7,118 nucleotides of DNA, from NCBI GenBank assembly GCA_904502145.1, contig CAJGDH010000092.1, positions 1 to 7,118 of the forward strand. Direction: 5' to 3'. The notes below the pieces were generated by a model. That model saw only the letters and a program-made list of their open reading frames with translations, did no database searches and had not been told where the DNA came from. Both the position numbers and the translations under genes were made by a program. The first letter of the stretch is position 1. The number at the start of each line of letters is the position of its first letter. Source of the stretch: an uncultured Eubacterium sp. Lineage in GTDB: Bacteria; Bacillota; Clostridia; Lachnospirales; Lachnospiraceae. Of this stretch, positions 6,219 through 7,118 are shown piece by piece.

Positions 6219-7118
6219 ATGTTGACATATCGTTTGGTACAGAAGACAAAAGTGTTAGAAGGCCCGGATTCCGTAAACCGGCTGCCTCAGTTATGCCGGG
6301 AGAACGGCCTGAGCAGACCTTTTCTTGTGTTTGACCGGGGGATCGCCCATGCGGGGATCGCCGGGAAGATCAGAGGCATCCTGGAGGAAGAGGGCATCTC
6401 ATATGAAGTTTACGATAAGATCACCCCGGATCCCACCAGCGACTTGGTGGATGAGGGGGCAGCCCTCTGCAGGTCGGCCGGATGTGACTGCATAGTGGCC
6501 ATCGGCGGCGGAAGCACCATGGACGCTGCAAAAGGGATCAATGTCATGAGGGTAAACGAGGGGAAGATCCTTGACTTTGTGGGGCACGAAGACAGGATGG
6601 TACCTGCCGGAAGACTGATCTGTATCCCCACCACAGCCGGTACCGGCAGTGAATTATCCAACTGGATCGTCATCACGGACCTGCAGAAAGGGGATAAACA
6701 TCCCATCGACGTGAGGAATTCCACCAGTGAATGGGCCATTCTGGATCCGGTCCTGACTCTGGAACTTCCTGCCTCCATCACTGCGGAGACAGGTCTGGAT
6801 GTATTCTCTCATGCCTTTGAGGCCTACACCTCGGTTTCCTCCAATCCCATGACTGACCTGATCTGTGAGAAACTGATGGAGGATGTCATCACCTGGCTGC
6901 CCAGGGCAGTAAAAAACGGGAAGGATCTTGAAGCAAGGGAGAGGATGATGGTCTGTGCGTCATACGGCGGATTCCTCCTGGTGGACTGCCTGGTCCATAT
7001 CGGCCATTGCATCGCCCATGAGATCGGAGCCCGCTTCCATATCCCCCACGGAGCAGCCTGCGCCTATGCATTTCCCGAGATGGTGCGCCATATCGCCGGG
7101 GCCCGCAGAGATAAGATC
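6219..7118 (+). CDS. Iron-containing alcohol dehydrogenase, 5' part
   Basis: A group III (iron-dependent) alcohol dehydrogenase that interconverts an alcohol and aldehyde or ketone with a nicotinamide cofactor. The first 300 codons are present with no stop, and the gene runs off the right edge; family members are about 380-400 residues. Motifs are GGGSTMDAAK (96-105, cofactor phosphate), PTTAGTGSE (137-145), LDPVLT (175-180) and ETGLDVFSHAFEAY (190-203). The four metal ligands expected from lactaldehyde reductase FucO and AdhE are D194, H198, H263 and H277 (PHG), with the accompanying H267 also kept. D39 in LVFDRG sits where FucO has the aspartate that favours NAD over NADP, which suggests NAD(H) use (inference). 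The ribosome site is weak (AGG at 6207-6209), 14 bases after the hydrolase stop, so expression may rely on read-through of ribosomes from upstream. The substrate (butanol, propanediol, lactaldehyde or other) cannot be decided. Confidence 0.93.
   Translation, partial: MLTYRLVQKTKVLEGPDSVNRLPQLCRENGLSRPFLVFDRGIAHAGIAGKIRGILEEEGISYEVYDKITPDPTSDLVDEGAALCRSAGCDCIVAIGGGSTMDAAKGINVMRVNEGKILDFVGHEDRMVPAGRLICIPTTAGTGSELSNWIVITDLQKGDKHPIDVRNSTSEWAILDPVLTLELPASITAETGLDVFSHAFEAYTSVSSNPMTDLICEKLMEDVITWLPRAVKNGKDLEARERMMVCASYGGFLLVDCLVHIGHCIAHEIGARFHIPHGAACAYAFPEMVRHIAGARRDKI

Overview
The window looks like ordinary chromosomal DNA of a moderate-GC member of the Clostridia, most plausibly a Lachnospiraceae-type gut anaerobe. 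This is inferred from the CBS-linked family II pyrophosphatase, the strong AAAGGAG-type ribosome sites, the iron-containing alcohol dehydrogenase and the DUF445 protein; no rRNA or other marker gene is present to fix the genus. All supported genes are on the + strand. I see no transposase, phage gene, CRISPR array, tRNA or rRNA.

Layout. (1) 1-806 is the 3' part of a manganese-dependent inorganic pyrophosphatase whose N-terminal part lies upstream of the window. (2) 807-1129 is an AT-rich gap. It holds a clear intrinsic terminator (1010-1050), a possible -10 box (961-966) and an imperfect ~35 bp direct repeat (851-886 and 962-995). (3) From 1130 to the right edge run five tightly spaced genes: an XPD/DinG-type iron-sulfur helicase with a RecB/Cas4-like nuclease domain at its N-terminus; a DUF445 membrane protein; hisB (imidazoleglycerol-phosphate dehydratase); a metallo-beta-lactamase-fold hydrolase with a C-terminal winged-helix region; and an iron-containing alcohol dehydrogenase cut by the window end. 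The gaps are about 31, 60, 2 and 14 bases, so one operon or two overlapping transcription units is likely.

How the genes fit together. They do not form an obvious pathway: DNA repair, envelope or unknown, histidine synthesis, a hydrolase, and alcohol/aldehyde redox. The hisB-hydrolase pair is the tightest, because the hydrolase ribosome site lies inside the last codons of hisB. The most interesting protein is the nuclease-helicase, which keeps every catalytic motif I looked for in both halves. I found no convincing new multi-gene system. The leads worth following are the nuclease-helicase, the leader/repeat region in front of it, and the arginine-rich segment of the hydrolase.
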